Counted from the first letter of the stretch, positions 9,572-18,150 are shown. The stretch is 64,000 bases of DNA from Paractinoplanes rishiriensis (GCF_016862375.1 NZ_BOMV01000089.1:51301-115300), one strand, 5' to 3'. Translations and numbers: made by a program. The notes: generated from the sequence alone by a model not told the origin.

Positions 9572-9602
9572 CTTACGTTGTAAGGGAACCATACGTTGTA
9601 AG
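9572..9602. promoter_or_regulatory. Probable TetR operator between divergent genes
   Basis: The 54 bases between the DUF4386 start (9556) and the TetR start (9611) contain the near-palindrome CTTACGTTGTAAG (9572-9584) and a second copy ATACGTTGTAAG (9591-9602), repeated at an 18-base interval. The second copy overlaps a possible -10 (TAAGGT, 9599-9604) placed 7 bases before the TetR ATG, suggesting a leaderless message under autoregulation. The site is inferred from symmetry and position only. Confidence 0.65.
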
Positions 9603-9610
9603 GTGTGGGG

Positions 9611-10297
9611 ATGGCAACCAGGGCGTCCCGGCCGCCGCTGACCCGCGAACGCGTGCTGGCCGCGGCGGTCGGCCTGGCCGACTCGGACGGGCTCAACGCG
9701 CTGACCATGCGCCGGCTGGCCGGCATCCTCGACGTGGAGGCGATGTCGCTCTACCACCACCTGCCCGCCAAGGAGGCCCTGCTCGACGGGGTGGCCGAGA
9801 CGGTGGTCGCCGAGATCTGCGCCGCGGCGAGCGGGGTGGGCGCTGACGACTGGCGGGCGTCGCTGCGCGGCCAGTTCCTGGCCGCCCGCCAGGTGATGCT
9901 GCGCCATCCGTGGGCGCCCGGCCTGCTCGGCACGCGCCGGTCCATCCCAATGGGCCTGTACGCGTACTACGACCGCATCGTCGGCACGCTGACCGGGGCC
10001 GGGTTCTCGCACCGGCTGGCGCATCGCGCGCTGCACGCGTTCGGGAGCCTGCCGCTGGGTTTCGCCCAGGAGACCTTCAGCCCGGCGGCCTCCGGCGGCG
10101 CCCTGGAACCCGAGTCGGCCGAGGCGGACCTCGCGGCGATGGCGGCGGTGGTGCCCCACCTGATGGCGATGATGCACGCCGAGATGCACGCGGCGACCGA
10201 TCCGGTGCTGGGCTGGTGCGACAGCCAGACCGAGTTCGAGTTCACCGTGGACCTGTTGCTCGACGGCCTCGACCGGCTGCGCAGCGCGGACGGCTGA
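9611..10297 (+). CDS. TetR-family transcriptional regulator
   Basis: Repressor of 228 residues. The N-terminal helix-turn-helix is LTRERVLAAAVGLADSDG with the recognition part LTMRRLAGILDVEAMSLYHHLPAKEALLD. The rest is a helical ligand-binding domain resembling the TetR C-terminal class (HPWAPGLLGTRRSIPMGLYAYYDRIVGTL). The ATG at 9611 is preferred; a GTG at 9605 is possible. The divergent DUF4386 gene and the repeated palindromes between the two starts mark the likely target. No ligand can be named. Confidence 0.9.
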   Translation: MATRASRPPLTRERVLAAAVGLADSDGLNALTMRRLAGILDVEAMSLYHHLPAKEALLDGVAETVVAEICAAASGVGADDWRASLRGQFLAARQVMLRHPWAPGLLGTRRSIPMGLYAYYDRIVGTLTGAGFSHRLAHRALHAFGSLPLGFAQETFSPAASGGALEPESAEADLAAMAAVVPHLMAMMHAEMHAATDPVLGWCDSQTEFEFTVDLLLDGLDRLRSADG

Positions 10298-10389
10298 ACC
10301 CTTCTTCCGGGTGACGCGTCGAGCGCGCCGGCTGAGTAGGGTCTGGCGGTAGGAGTGTTTGACGTCGCGCGAGACTCGCGGGAGATCGC

Positions 10390-11388
10390 ATGACGGGCGA
10401 AAGCGTGAGCACCGGGATGGTGCCGGTCGAGCGGGTGGAGACGGCGACCCGCGAGATGGACGCGGTCGTCGACCTGATATCCCGGGTCTACGTGCCGCAC
10501 CGGGCCTGGTTCCGGTGTCCCGATCCGGCGCTGGTCAGCGCCACGATGCGCACCGCGATGGCGGGCTCGCTCAACGTCGCGGCGCTCAACTGGTCCGGTG
10601 CGGAGTGGCACACCACCGAATCGGCGCCGGACGGGCGCCCGATCGGGATGGCCGCGCTACGCGGGTGCGGCGAGCTGGCCACCGGGCGGGACTCGCACAC
10701 CTTCACCGCCGGGGAGGTGTTCCTGGTGCCGCCGGACGAGCCGTTCACGTTCTTCGGCGACGACTGCGACTTCGCGATGGTGCAGGTGCCCTGGGAGGCG
10801 GTGGCCGACCTGGCCGCGGAACACGCTGACATGCCGGGCGTGGAGCTGCGGTTCGAGTCGATGGGCCCGCTGTCGCCGGACCAGCAGCAGATCTTCACCA
10901 GCACCTCGCGGTTCCTCTGTGACCAGTTGGTCGGCTCCGGCGCCAGCGAGATCCACCCGCTGGTGATCCAGGAGATGACCCGGGTTGCGGCCGCGGCGCT
11001 GCTGGAGACGTTCCCGAACACCGCCATGTCCGCGTTCTACCTGCGCGGCGCGGGCTGGGTGCCGCCGGCCGCGGTCCGCGCCGCCGCGGAGTTCATCGAG
11101 GCGCACGCCGACCAGCCGATCACGACGGCGCAGATCGCCGTGGCGGCCGGGCTCAGCGCGCGCCGGCTGCAACACGCCTTCCACCGTCATCTCGACACCA
11201 CCGTGACCGGATACCTGCGCCGGGTCCGGCTGGAACGCGCCCGCCAGGATCTGGCGGCGGCCGACCCGCGCGGCGGCCTCACCGTGGAAACCGCCGCCGG
11301 CCGCTGGGGCTGGGCCAACCCGGCCCAGTTCGTCCTCGCCTACCGTCGCCGGTTCGGCGTGTCACCCGGCGAAACCCTCAACAGATAG
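10390..11388 (+). CDS. AraC-family transcriptional regulator
   Basis: Regulator of 332 residues. Its N-terminal cupin-like ligand domain (about 30-190) contains the AraC_binding-type motif HTFTAGEVFLVPPDEPFTF. The C-terminal AraC double helix-turn-helix (about 235-332) has the canonical end AAGRWGWANPAQFVLAYRRRFGVSPGE. The ATG follows GGGAG. A small palindrome CGCGAG-A-CTCGCG (10368-10380) just upstream could be a binding site. A second AraC gene starts 8 bases after the stop and shares the same architecture, so the two look like a tandem duplication and probably one operon. Confidence 0.9.
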   Translation: MTGESVSTGMVPVERVETATREMDAVVDLISRVYVPHRAWFRCPDPALVSATMRTAMAGSLNVAALNWSGAEWHTTESAPDGRPIGMAALRGCGELATGRDSHTFTAGEVFLVPPDEPFTFFGDDCDFAMVQVPWEAVADLAAEHADMPGVELRFESMGPLSPDQQQIFTSTSRFLCDQLVGSGASEIHPLVIQEMTRVAAAALLETFPNTAMSAFYLRGAGWVPPAAVRAAAEFIEAHADQPITTAQIAVAAGLSARRLQHAFHRHLDTTVTGYLRRVRLERARQDLAAADPRGGLTVETAAGRWGWANPAQFVLAYRRRFGVSPGETLNR

Positions 11389-11396
11389 GGGTCGTC

Positions 11397-12347
11397 GTGG
11401 GCCAGGTCTTCAAGACTACGGAGATCGAGCTCGCCGAGCACATCCTCGGGGACAGCTACGGCGGCGGCATCCGCATCGACGCCGACCGTGGCGACACCAG
11501 GCTCCGCCTGGACCTGACCCCGATCACGCCGGGCGTGCGGCTCGACCAGATCAATCTCGGCCTTGATTTCGGGCTGCGCGCCAACCCGCTCGGTGTGGTG
11601 GTGATCTGCCACGTCCGGGCCGGGAGCGTCGTCTACCCGGGTGGCTGCCACGAGCGCGGCTACGGGCCGGGCGACGCCTTCATCCCGGTGCCGCACGACC
11701 ACGCGTACACGGCCGTCTGCCAGGGGACCGACTTCACCACGGCGGTCCTCGACCCGGACCTGCCCGGCCGGATCGCCGAGACGGCGCCGGGCCGCACGCC
11801 GGCACCGGTCCGGTTCACCAGCGACGTGCCGGTGTCGCCGCAGGCCGCCCGGATCTGGGGCCGGACCCACGCGTTCGTCCGGGCCACCTTCACCGATCTC
11901 CGGGCCGAGGCGTACCCGCTGATCGCCGACGGCGCGGCCCGGCTGCTGGTGGCCACCGCGCTGGCGGTCTTCCCGAACAACCGGCTGACCGACCCGACCA
12001 TCGAGGACCGGCACGACGCCAACCCGGTGGCGCTGCGGCGGGCGATCGCGTTCATCGACGACAACGCACACCGCACGATCACCGTCGCCGACATCGCCGC
12101 CAGCGCGTTCGTGACCGTCCGCGCCATCCAACTGGCCTTCCGCAGTCACCTGAACACCACGCCGATGGCCTACCTGCGCCGGGTGCGGCTCGAGGCGGTG
12201 CACCAGGCCCTGCGCGCCGCCGATCCGGCCACCACCAGCGTCATCGAGGTCGCCATGCGGTGGGGCTTCAGCAACCAGAGCCGGTTCGTCGCGACCTACC
12301 GCGCCGCGTACGGGATCTCGCCCGCCGCCACCCTGCGCCGCCACTGA
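11397..12347 (+). CDS. AraC-family transcriptional regulator (tandem paralogue)
   Basis: Regulator of 316 residues starting with GTG 8 bases after the previous AraC gene. The N-terminal domain carries VYPGGCHERGYGPGDAFIPVPHDHAYTA, matching the cupin strand of its neighbour. The C-terminal AraC domain (about 220-316) ends in AMRWGFSNQSRFVATYRAAYGISPAATL. Spacing implies co-transcription, and the two proteins may form heterodimers or compete for sites (inference). The next gene, a VOC protein, is 89 bases downstream and could be a target. Confidence 0.9.
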   Translation: MGQVFKTTEIELAEHILGDSYGGGIRIDADRGDTRLRLDLTPITPGVRLDQINLGLDFGLRANPLGVVVICHVRAGSVVYPGGCHERGYGPGDAFIPVPHDHAYTAVCQGTDFTTAVLDPDLPGRIAETAPGRTPAPVRFTSDVPVSPQAARIWGRTHAFVRATFTDLRAEAYPLIADGAARLLVATALAVFPNNRLTDPTIEDRHDANPVALRRAIAFIDDNAHRTITVADIAASAFVTVRAIQLAFRSHLNTTPMAYLRRVRLEAVHQALRAADPATTSVIEVAMRWGFSNQSRFVATYRAAYGISPAATLRRH

Positions 12348-12436
12348 CCGCCGCCAGGCGTGGTGGATGTCGAGAACCGCGCGGCAGCTCCGTCTCCCGG
12401 GTGGAAGGCTGCTCAACCACTGGAGGGAGACCCGGC

Positions 12437-12877
12437 ATGACGATCCGCCGGATGGACAACGTTCTCATCGTCGTCGAGGACATCGACGCGGTCATCGCGT
12501 TCTTCGTCGAGCTCGGCATGGAACTGGAGGGCAGGGGCCCGGTCGAGGGCCGCTGGGTGGAACAGGTCATCGGCATCGGCGACGTCCGGCAGGAGATCGC
12601 GATGCTGCGCACCCCGGACGGCCAGGGCAAAATCGAGCTGACGACGTTCCACCAGCCGCGGGCGGTCCGCAGCGAGCCGGCCGACGCGCCGGTCAACACG
12701 CTGGGCATCCGCCGGGTCATGTTCGCCGTCGACGACCTCGACGACGTCATCGCCCGGCTGCGCACTCACGGTGCCGAACTCGTCGGCGAGGTGGCCCGGT
12801 TCGAGAACTTCTACCGGCTCTGCTACCTGCGCGGCCCCGAGGGCCTCATCGTCGGGCTGGCCGAGGAGCTCGGCTAG
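12437..12877 (+). CDS. VOC (glyoxalase/bleomycin-resistance fold) family protein
   Basis: Small protein of 146 residues with two beta-alpha-beta-beta-beta modules. The first is MTIRRMDNVLIVVEDIDAVI with FFVELGMELEG; the second is RVMFAVDDLDDVIARLRTHGAELVG, ending LCYLRGPEGLIVGLAEEL. VOC proteins use such modules to bind a metal and small substrates (dioxygenases, isomerases, resistance proteins). The terminal Glu in the GPEG segment is a usual metal ligand. The ATG at 12437 follows TGGAGGGAG; earlier starts in the frame overlap the AraC gene antiparallel to coding bias and are rejected. Substrate unknown. Confidence 0.88.
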   Translation: MTIRRMDNVLIVVEDIDAVIAFFVELGMELEGRGPVEGRWVEQVIGIGDVRQEIAMLRTPDGQGKIELTTFHQPRAVRSEPADAPVNTLGIRRVMFAVDDLDDVIARLRTHGAELVGEVARFENFYRLCYLRGPEGLIVGLAEELG

Positions 12878-12889
12878 CCTCGGTGGGTG

Positions 12890-13681
12890 ATGGAACGAGA
12901 TCTTCTTGCGGCCGGCGACCTCGCCGCCAGCTTGGCCGTATGCGCGGGCCGGTTGCAGCTGGAGCGGCGCGACACCCTGGTCGTGGGCGCGACCAAGGCG
13001 CACGCCAACGACGTCGTCTCCGACGTCGACATCGCCAGTGAGCGCCTCATCGTCGACGCCGTCCGGGCCGCGTGGCCGGACGACGCCGTGCAGGCCGAGG
13101 AGGGCCACGGCCGGCCCGGCACGAGTGGCTGGACCTGGGTTGTCGACCCGCTGGACGGCACCCGCAACTACATCAGCCGCACCGGCCCGTGGTCGGTCTG
13201 CATCGCGCTCTACCAGGGCGAGCAGGCCCGGATGGCGGTCGTGCACGAGCCGGTCGCGAACGAGACGTTCAGCGCCGTCGACGGCGGCGGGGCGCTGCTG
13301 AACGGCGCGAAGATCACGGCGTCGAGCGGGCCGCCGCTGGCCGAGGCGCTGGTCGGCGTCAGCTTCCAGCCCGGGCCGGAGACCAAGGAACGCGCCGGGC
13401 GGGTGATCCGCGAGCTGCTGCCGCTGTCCGGCGACATCCGCCGGCTGCCGGCCGCGCTCAACCTGGCGTACCAGGCCGCCGGCCGGCTGGACGGCGGCCT
13501 GGCCCTGGACACCAAGCTCTGGGACATCGCGGCCGGCGCCCTGATCGCCCGGGAGGCCGGCGTGGTCCTCGGCGGTCACGGCGAGGAATTCTCCACCGAG
13601 CTGACCATCGGTGCGGCTCCGGCGTTGTGGCCGGCCCTGTCCGAGCGGGTACGCGCGGCCCTTCAGCGACCGACGGCGTAG
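12890..13681 (+). CDS. Inositol monophosphatase-family phosphatase
   Basis: Metal-dependent sugar or inositol phosphatase of 263 residues. The full motif set is present: the metal-binding Glu in VQAEEGHG (about 63-70), WVVDPLDGTRNYI (about 80-92) with the DPLDGT metal site, and LWDIAAGALIAREAG (about 205-219) with the third Asp. Substrate could be inositol-1-phosphate, histidinol phosphate or another small phosphate ester; the sequence does not decide. ATG 12890 and GTG 12887 are adjacent alternative starts. The gene converges on the broken kinase that follows. Confidence 0.9.
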   Translation: MERDLLAAGDLAASLAVCAGRLQLERRDTLVVGATKAHANDVVSDVDIASERLIVDAVRAAWPDDAVQAEEGHGRPGTSGWTWVVDPLDGTRNYISRTGPWSVCIALYQGEQARMAVVHEPVANETFSAVDGGGALLNGAKITASSGPPLAEALVGVSFQPGPETKERAGRVIRELLPLSGDIRRLPAALNLAYQAAGRLDGGLALDTKLWDIAAGALIAREAGVVLGGHGEEFSTELTIGAAPALWPALSERVRAALQRPTA

Positions 13682-13696
13682 CGCACGTGGGCGGCG

Positions 13697-14359
13697 CCGT
13701 CCCACCCACGGCGCCGCGTCCAGAGTGCGCGAGAACACCACCTTGCCGATCCGGTTGACCGCCGCCTGGGTCTTGAGGCTGATCACGGTGAGGTGGTGGG
13801 TGACGATGTCGTGCAACTCACGGGCGATCCGGATGCGTTCCGAACCGACCGCCCGGTCGGCCTCCTCGGCCCGGTGCCTCCGCAGCCGCTCGGCCTCGTC
13901 GGCGAGGTGCACGATGTGCGCCTCGCGCTGCCGGATGACGTAGCCGGCCGCCCACGCCCCGCCGAACACCGCCGCGCTGGCCGCGTAGTCGGAGAACGCG
14001 CTGTCCTCCACCACCAGGGCGTAGAAGGCCCCGTTCAGCCCGATGGTCAGGGCCGGGCCCCAGAGCGTGGCGATCGGTCCGCAGTGCCGTCCCACCGTGT
14101 AGGCGGCCACGATCAGGGCGAGGACGTACGTGATCAGCCCGCCCTCCCGGTTGACCACGACGGTGAGCGGGCCGGCCGCGGTCACGGCGGCCAGCACCGG
14201 CACGGGCCAGCGCCGCCGCACCGCCAGCGGCGCGCAGTAGGCGACGGTCAGCAGCGCCTGCCGGCCCCGGTCGGCGACCTCCGGCGACGTCATGGCGGCG
14301 TCGATCAGGCCGACGACCAGGAGCGCCGCTGCGGCGGCCAGATCCGCGGGTGACTTCAC
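13697..14359 (-). pseudogene. Truncated sensor histidine kinase, fused to a DHFR-like fragment
   Basis: The reading frame begins like a two-component sensor of the DUF7134/HisKA_3 type. Several membrane segments (KSPADLAAAAALLVVGLIDA, PVPVLAAVTAAGPLTVVV and others) lead to the phosphoacceptor helix ERIRIARELHDIVTHHLTVI. About six residues past the H-box the homology stops and the sequence becomes NRIGKVVFSRTLDAAPW, which resembles the central part of dihydrofolate-reductase/RibD-like proteins. There is no HATPase domain; the frame then runs on antisense to the phosphatase gene. This looks like a deletion scar that joined two unrelated genes. The GTG at 14359 (VKSPADL) is the likely original start; an ATG at 14479 is possible. 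Confidence 0.6.
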
Positions 14360-14477
14360 CGGATCAACGTACGGCGGTTTTCCCGGCACCGGATCGGCTG
14401 TGCCGCCGAGACGAGGATCGGCGGCGCCGCCGATGCGCCCGGCCGCTGCCGCCGCCCACTCTTTTGCGGTGCCTGCC

Positions 14478-14921
14478 ATGACACGTACGACGAAAGCCGG
14501 TGGCCTGGTCCTTGCCGCCGGCGCTGTTACCTGGGCGACCACCCTGCTGGTCGCGCGTCCCGAGATCGGCCAGACCGAGACCCTCGAGATCCTCGGCGGG
14601 TTCGCCTATCAGGCCGGGCTCGCGGGCTTCCTGTCCGCCGCGTGGTCGACCGGCGCGCTCGGCGCCGGGCGTACGGCCAAGGCTTTTTGTGGTTTGAGGC
14701 CGTTGTCCTGGATCCTGCGGGCCCGGGTCTGGCCGGCCCCGCTGCGGTACCTGCCGCTGATCGGCAGCCTGACGCTGCCGGTCGCCGCGGTCGTGGTGCT
14801 CACCGCCGGCAATCTCGCCGGCCAGATCGTCCAGGCGGCGGGACTGGCCCTCGTCTGGGGCGGAACCGGAATCCATCTGCAAAGGAGAGAACTGTGCGAA
14901 GTGTCCGTCAGATCGGCGTGA
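14478..14921 (+). CDS. Small hypothetical membrane protein
   Basis: Predicted protein of 147 residues with hydrophobic segments at about 7-27, 40-60 and 90-130 (GSLTLPVAAVVVLTAGNLAG and following). I do not recognise the family. It is divergent from the broken kinase and overlaps the start of the ricin-like gene by 28 bases, which may couple the two. The central part (around AKAFCGLRPLSWILRARVW) reads less like membrane-protein sequence than its flanks, and a neighbouring frame there is also plausible, so an internal frameshift in a five-T run at 14684-14688 cannot be excluded. Confidence 0.5.
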   Translation: MTRTTKAGGLVLAAGAVTWATTLLVARPEIGQTETLEILGGFAYQAGLAGFLSAAWSTGALGAGRTAKAFCGLRPLSWILRARVWPAPLRYLPLIGSLTLPVAAVVVLTAGNLAGQIVQAAGLALVWGGTGIHLQRRELCEVSVRSA

Positions 14922-15394
14922 CCCTGCTCGCCGTCGTGGCCCTGCTGTCGGCCGGGAACGCCGCCGCTGCTGCCACGCCGCTCCCGCAGTGGGCGACACA
15001 CCAGATCGTCGCGCGGCACAGCGGACACTGCCTCACCGGGTTCATCCCGAAGGGCAGCCAGGCGCGGACCGCCGCCTGCGGCACCGAGGTCGACCAGCGG
15101 TGGGCGCTCTACCCGACCTACCCGGCCAGCCAGTGGTATTACGTGCGCACCGTCGCCTACGACACGTGCCTGGACGTCGAGGGTGCCGCGCTGGACAACT
15201 GGGCGCACGTCAACCATCAGCCGTGCGGCTACGCCGGCACGAACCGGCACTGGCGGCTGGTGCTCACCGACGGCGGTTACTACGAGCTGATCAACCGATG
15301 GAGCAACAGGTGCCTGGACATCTCGTGGGGCTGGGCCGTCCAGTACGACTGCAACAACGGCTACCACCAGCAGTTCCGTTTCCGTCCGAACTGA
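14894..15394 (+). CDS. Secreted ricin-B-like (beta-trefoil) lectin domain protein
   Basis: Secreted protein of 166 residues. A cleavable signal peptide (VRSVRQIGVTLLAVVALLSAGNAAAAA) is followed by a beta-trefoil carbohydrate-binding domain with ricin-type repeats (HSGHCLTGF, YDTCLDVEG, SNRCLDIS) and paired cysteines. No catalytic domain is attached. The GTG at 14894 is supported by AAAGGAGAGA at 14881-14890. A strong bidirectional terminator follows the stop. It lies next to two CBM-bearing esterases, so it may help attach to polysaccharide or a competitor surface (inference). Confidence 0.85.
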   Translation: MRSVRQIGVTLLAVVALLSAGNAAAAATPLPQWATHQIVARHSGHCLTGFIPKGSQARTAACGTEVDQRWALYPTYPASQWYYVRTVAYDTCLDVEGAALDNWAHVNHQPCGYAGTNRHWRLVLTDGGYYELINRWSNRCLDISWGWAVQYDCNNGYHQQFRFRPN

Positions 15395-15397
15395 GCG

Positions 15398-15430
15398 CCC
15401 GCGGGGGAGCCACGGAGGCTCCCCCGCGGG
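15398..15430. terminator. Bidirectional hairpin terminator
   Basis: A perfect 14-base-pair inverted repeat (15398-15411 with 15417-15430, loop ACGGA) lies between the convergent ricin-like gene and the CE12-like esterase gene. It lacks a long U tract, as is common for GC-rich actinobacterial terminators. Confidence 0.8.
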
Positions 15431-15434
15431 GCGG

Positions 15435-16640
15435 TTACTTCAGGTAGGCGGACAGCGGGATGTTCTGCTCGCGCAGGGCGGTGGCGATCAGGCCGGCGAT
15501 CTGGCGGGCGCCGGCGGCTTCGAAGTGGGTGTGGTCGTTGCAGAAGAAGGCGCCGACCGCGCCGGTGGTGTAGTCGCCGTTGTTCGGGCACAGGCCGAGC
15601 GAGTTGTAGAGCGCGACGCTGCGGGTGTGCAGATCGATCAGGGGTACGCCGTTGGCGGTCGCGGCGTTCTTCGTCTCGGTGAGGAAGCCGCGGTTGCCGA
15701 CGGCCGAGTTGCCGCTGCACCGGATCGCGGCCACCGGGGTGATGAAGATCGGCTTGGCGCCGCGGGCCTTGGCGGCCTGGGCCATCACGTTCAGCAACTC
15801 GGTGTAGCGGGCGGTGCCGACGTGGCGGGGGCAGTTGGTGTCGCCGTCGTTGATGCCGAACTGGATGAACAGGTAGTCACCCGGCTTCATGCCGGTGCTC
15901 GCGTCCAGCATCGCGTTCCAGCGGGAGCTGTACGCGGTGGAGCTCAGCGTGCACTCGCCGGCCGCGTTCTTGGTGCTGGTGACGTTGCCCTCGTAGAGCC
16001 AGGTCTGGATGCTGCGGCCGCCGACCGCGCTGTTCTGCACGGTGACGCTGGTGTTGAAGTACGGCGCGAACTGGTTGCCCCAGCCGATCGGGCAGGCGCT
16101 CGCGTTGGCCATGGTGGAGTCGCCGGCCATCCAGATCTTCACGGCCGGCTGGGTGCTCGGGGTGGGAGCCGGCGTGCTCGGGCCGGTGCACGGGGTGGGC
16201 GACGGGGTCTGCGGAGTGGTGGTCGCCGCCGCGCCGGTGCAGGCGGTGCCGTTCAGGGTGAACGACGTGGGCACCGGATTGCTGCCGGTGAAGGTGCCGT
16301 TGAAGCCGAAGCCCGCCTTGCCGCCGGTGCCGACCGAGCCGTTCCAGCCGGCGTTGGTGGCGCTCACCGCGCTGCCGGTGACGGTGACGTTCGCGTTCCA
16401 GGCCTGGCTGATGCCCTGCCCGGACGCGAGGGTCCAGCCGAGGGTCCAGGCGCTCACCGGGTCACCGAGGTTGGTGATGGTGACGTCGGCGCCGAAGCCG
16501 CCGGTCCACTGGTTGGTGATCTTGTAGTCGACGCTGCAGCCGGCGGCCGCGGCCCGGGCGGTGGTGATGCCGAACATGCCGGCCAGGACCACCAGGGCGG
16601 CGGTGGCGCTCACGGCGAGACGCCGTCGGGTGGTGTTCAT
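15435..16640 (-). CDS. Secreted CBM2 plus SGNH esterase (rhamnogalacturonan acetylesterase-like, CE12)
   Basis: Secreted enzyme of 401 residues. A signal peptide (residues 1-31) is followed by a cellulose-binding CBM2 (about 35-137, with bracketing cysteines and GTACTG at the end), a Pro/Thr linker (about 140-165) and an SGNH hydrolase (about 168-401). Block I is MAGDSTMAN, the oxyanion Gly is in VGGRSIQTW, block III is FGINDGD and the catalytic His is in DHTHFEAAGA. GDST rather than GDSL and the HFEAAGA context match CE12 pectin/rhamnogalacturonan acetylesterases. The ATG overlaps the upstream esterase's stop (ATGA), so the two are made together. Predicted role: removing acetyl groups from plant pectin. 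Confidence 0.88.
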   Translation of the reverse strand: MNTTRRRLAVSATAALVVLAGMFGITTARAAAAGCSVDYKITNQWTGGFGADVTITNLGDPVSAWTLGWTLASGQGISQAWNANVTVTGSAVSATNAGWNGSVGTGGKAGFGFNGTFTGSNPVPTSFTLNGTACTGAAATTTPQTPSPTPCTGPSTPAPTPSTQPAVKIWMAGDSTMANASACPIGWGNQFAPYFNTSVTVQNSAVGGRSIQTWLYEGNVTSTKNAAGECTLSSTAYSSRWNAMLDASTGMKPGDYLFIQFGINDGDTNCPRHVGTARYTELLNVMAQAAKARGAKPIFITPVAAIRCSGNSAVGNRGFLTETKNAATANGVPLIDLHTRSVALYNSLGLCPNNGDYTTGAVGAFFCNDHTHFEAAGARQIAGLIATALREQNIPLSAYLK

Positions 16641-18067
16641 GCGGACGCTCCCGTGCAGGCGGTGCCGTTGAGGGCGAAACCGGTCGCGCCGCCCTGGTTG
16701 CCGGTGGTGATGAGGCCGAAGCTCGCCGAGCCGCCGGCCGGGATCGCGGCGTTCCAGGCGGCGTTGACGGCCGACGCGGTGGTGCCGGACTGGCTGGCGG
16801 TGGCGTTCCAGGACTGGCTGATCAGCTGGCCGGCGGGGAGGCTCCAGCGCAGCGTCCAGCCGTTGACGGCGGATGCCGAGGTGTTGCGGATCGTGACGTC
16901 GAACTGGGCGCCGGTGCCCCAGTCGCCGGTCTTGGCGTAGGTGACCGTGCAGGCGCCCGCCGCGGGCGGCGGGCTCGTGGTCGGGGTTGTAGTCGGGGTT
17001 GTAGTCGGAGTGGTGGTCGGGGGTGTCGTCGTGCTCAGCTTTTCGGTGAGCACCGGGCCGAGCCGGTCCGAGATCGCCAGGTGGCCCTTGTCGTTCGGGT
17101 GTACCGAGTCGCTCAGGCCGTCCGCCGGCAGCCACCCGGTGGTGTCGATGTAGAACACGTTGGCGTCGCCCGCGGCGTTGCGCGCCTGCACCGCCGCCTG
17201 CGTCTCGGCGGCATAGCGGCCGATGAAGGTACGCAGCGCGAGCAGCTTCGCGGCCGGGAACTTGGCCCGGACGTTCTGCAGGAAGGTGGTGTACTTCGCC
17301 TGGAAGTCGGGACCGGTCACGCCGTGGCTGCGGTCGTTGGTGCCCAGGTTGATGACCACCGCGTCGGCCCGGTAGCGGGCGAAGTTCCACTGGTCGGTGC
17401 CGACCTGCCCGCCGGACGACATCCAGTACCGGGTCTCGTGCGCCCAGCAGCCGTCGGTCGTCTCGGCCAGGCACATCCCGCCGATCGCGATCTGGGTGTG
17501 GTCGACGCCGAGCCGCTCGCCGGTCACGAAGGCGTAGTCGGTGACCGCCAGCTGGCTGCTGGTCGCGCCCGCGGTGATCGAGTCACCGACGAACTCGACC
17601 AGCTTGCTGCGGGCCGGCGCCTTGAACGTGCTCGCGCCCGAGTCCAGCACCAGCCCTTGGAACACCGCGTCGCCGGTGTACGAGCCGGCCACCTGCCGGT
17701 AGCTGACGATCAGCGTGTGGTTGCCGGCGGCCAGCGCGGTGGGCGTCAGGTTGATCGTGCCCGAGCCGGTGAACGACGTGAACGGCTTGCCGTCGATGCT
17801 CGCCCACAGCTGGATGGTGTTGCGCTGCTTGAGCTTCACCGTCTTACCGGTGAAGCCGACCCGCAGGTACGCGCCGGCCCAGTACGGCACGTAGGCGCTG
17901 GCGTTCGAGGTGTTCCATCGGCCGACGAAGCTGATGTTCGTATCGGACGGCGATCCGTCACCGACCGCCGCGCTGGCGGCCGGCAGGTTCGTCAGGACCG
18001 CGACGGTCAGTCCGAGACCGAGCGCGGCACCGAGGACGGCCCGCCGCGCTCCTTTCCAGGTAGGCAT
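16637..18067 (-). CDS. Secreted SGNH esterase (CE2 acetylxylan esterase-like) plus CBM2
   Basis: Secreted enzyme of 476 residues. A signal peptide (about 1-33) precedes an N-terminal jelly-roll domain (about 40-150, NISFVGRWNTSN to VLDSGA), an SGNH catalytic domain (about 155-345), a Thr/Pro linker (about 348-370) and a C-terminal CBM2 (about 372-474). Block I is VEFVGDSITAG, block III is VVINLGTNDRS and the catalytic His is in SVHPNDKGH. The jelly-roll-then-SGNH order is typical of CE2 deacetylases. It is the first gene of a two-gene operon with the CE12-like esterase, and a -35/-10 pair lies upstream. The CBM2 modules of the two proteins sit at opposite ends. Confidence 0.88.
   Translation of the reverse strand: MPTWKGARRAVLGAALGLGLTVAVLTNLPAASAAVGDGSPSDTNISFVGRWNTSNASAYVPYWAGAYLRVGFTGKTVKLKQRNTIQLWASIDGKPFTSFTGSGTINLTPTALAAGNHTLIVSYRQVAGSYTGDAVFQGLVLDSGASTFKAPARSKLVEFVGDSITAGATSSQLAVTDYAFVTGERLGVDHTQIAIGGMCLAETTDGCWAHETRYWMSSGGQVGTDQWNFARYRADAVVINLGTNDRSHGVTGPDFQAKYTTFLQNVRAKFPAAKLLALRTFIGRYAAETQAAVQARNAAGDANVFYIDTTGWLPADGLSDSVHPNDKGHLAISDRLGPVLTEKLSTTTPPTTTPTTTPTTTPTTSPPPAAGACTVTYAKTGDWGTGAQFDVTIRNTSASAVNGWTLRWSLPAGQLISQSWNATASQSGTTASAVNAAWNAAIPAGGSASFGLITTGNQGGATGFALNGTACTGASA
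16978..17020 (-). repeat. Short tandem repeat encoding the Thr/Pro linker
   Basis: About three imperfect copies of a 12-base unit (GTCGGGGTTGTA) encode the TTTP repeats linking the esterase domain to CBM2. This is a coding microsatellite prone to length change, not a CRISPR. Confidence 0.6.
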
Positions 18068-18150
18068 GGGGGTGTGCTTCCCTTCGCTGCGTCAGGCGGC
18101 GACAAGTTGACCTTGACCGAACTGTCGGACCTTATCATCGGCACCTGTCG

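Noticed and set aside
12413..13696. Continuation of the broken kinase frame antisense through the phosphatase and VOC genes
   Set aside because: The amino-acid composition turns arbitrary past 13700, and the opposite strand has two well-supported genes.
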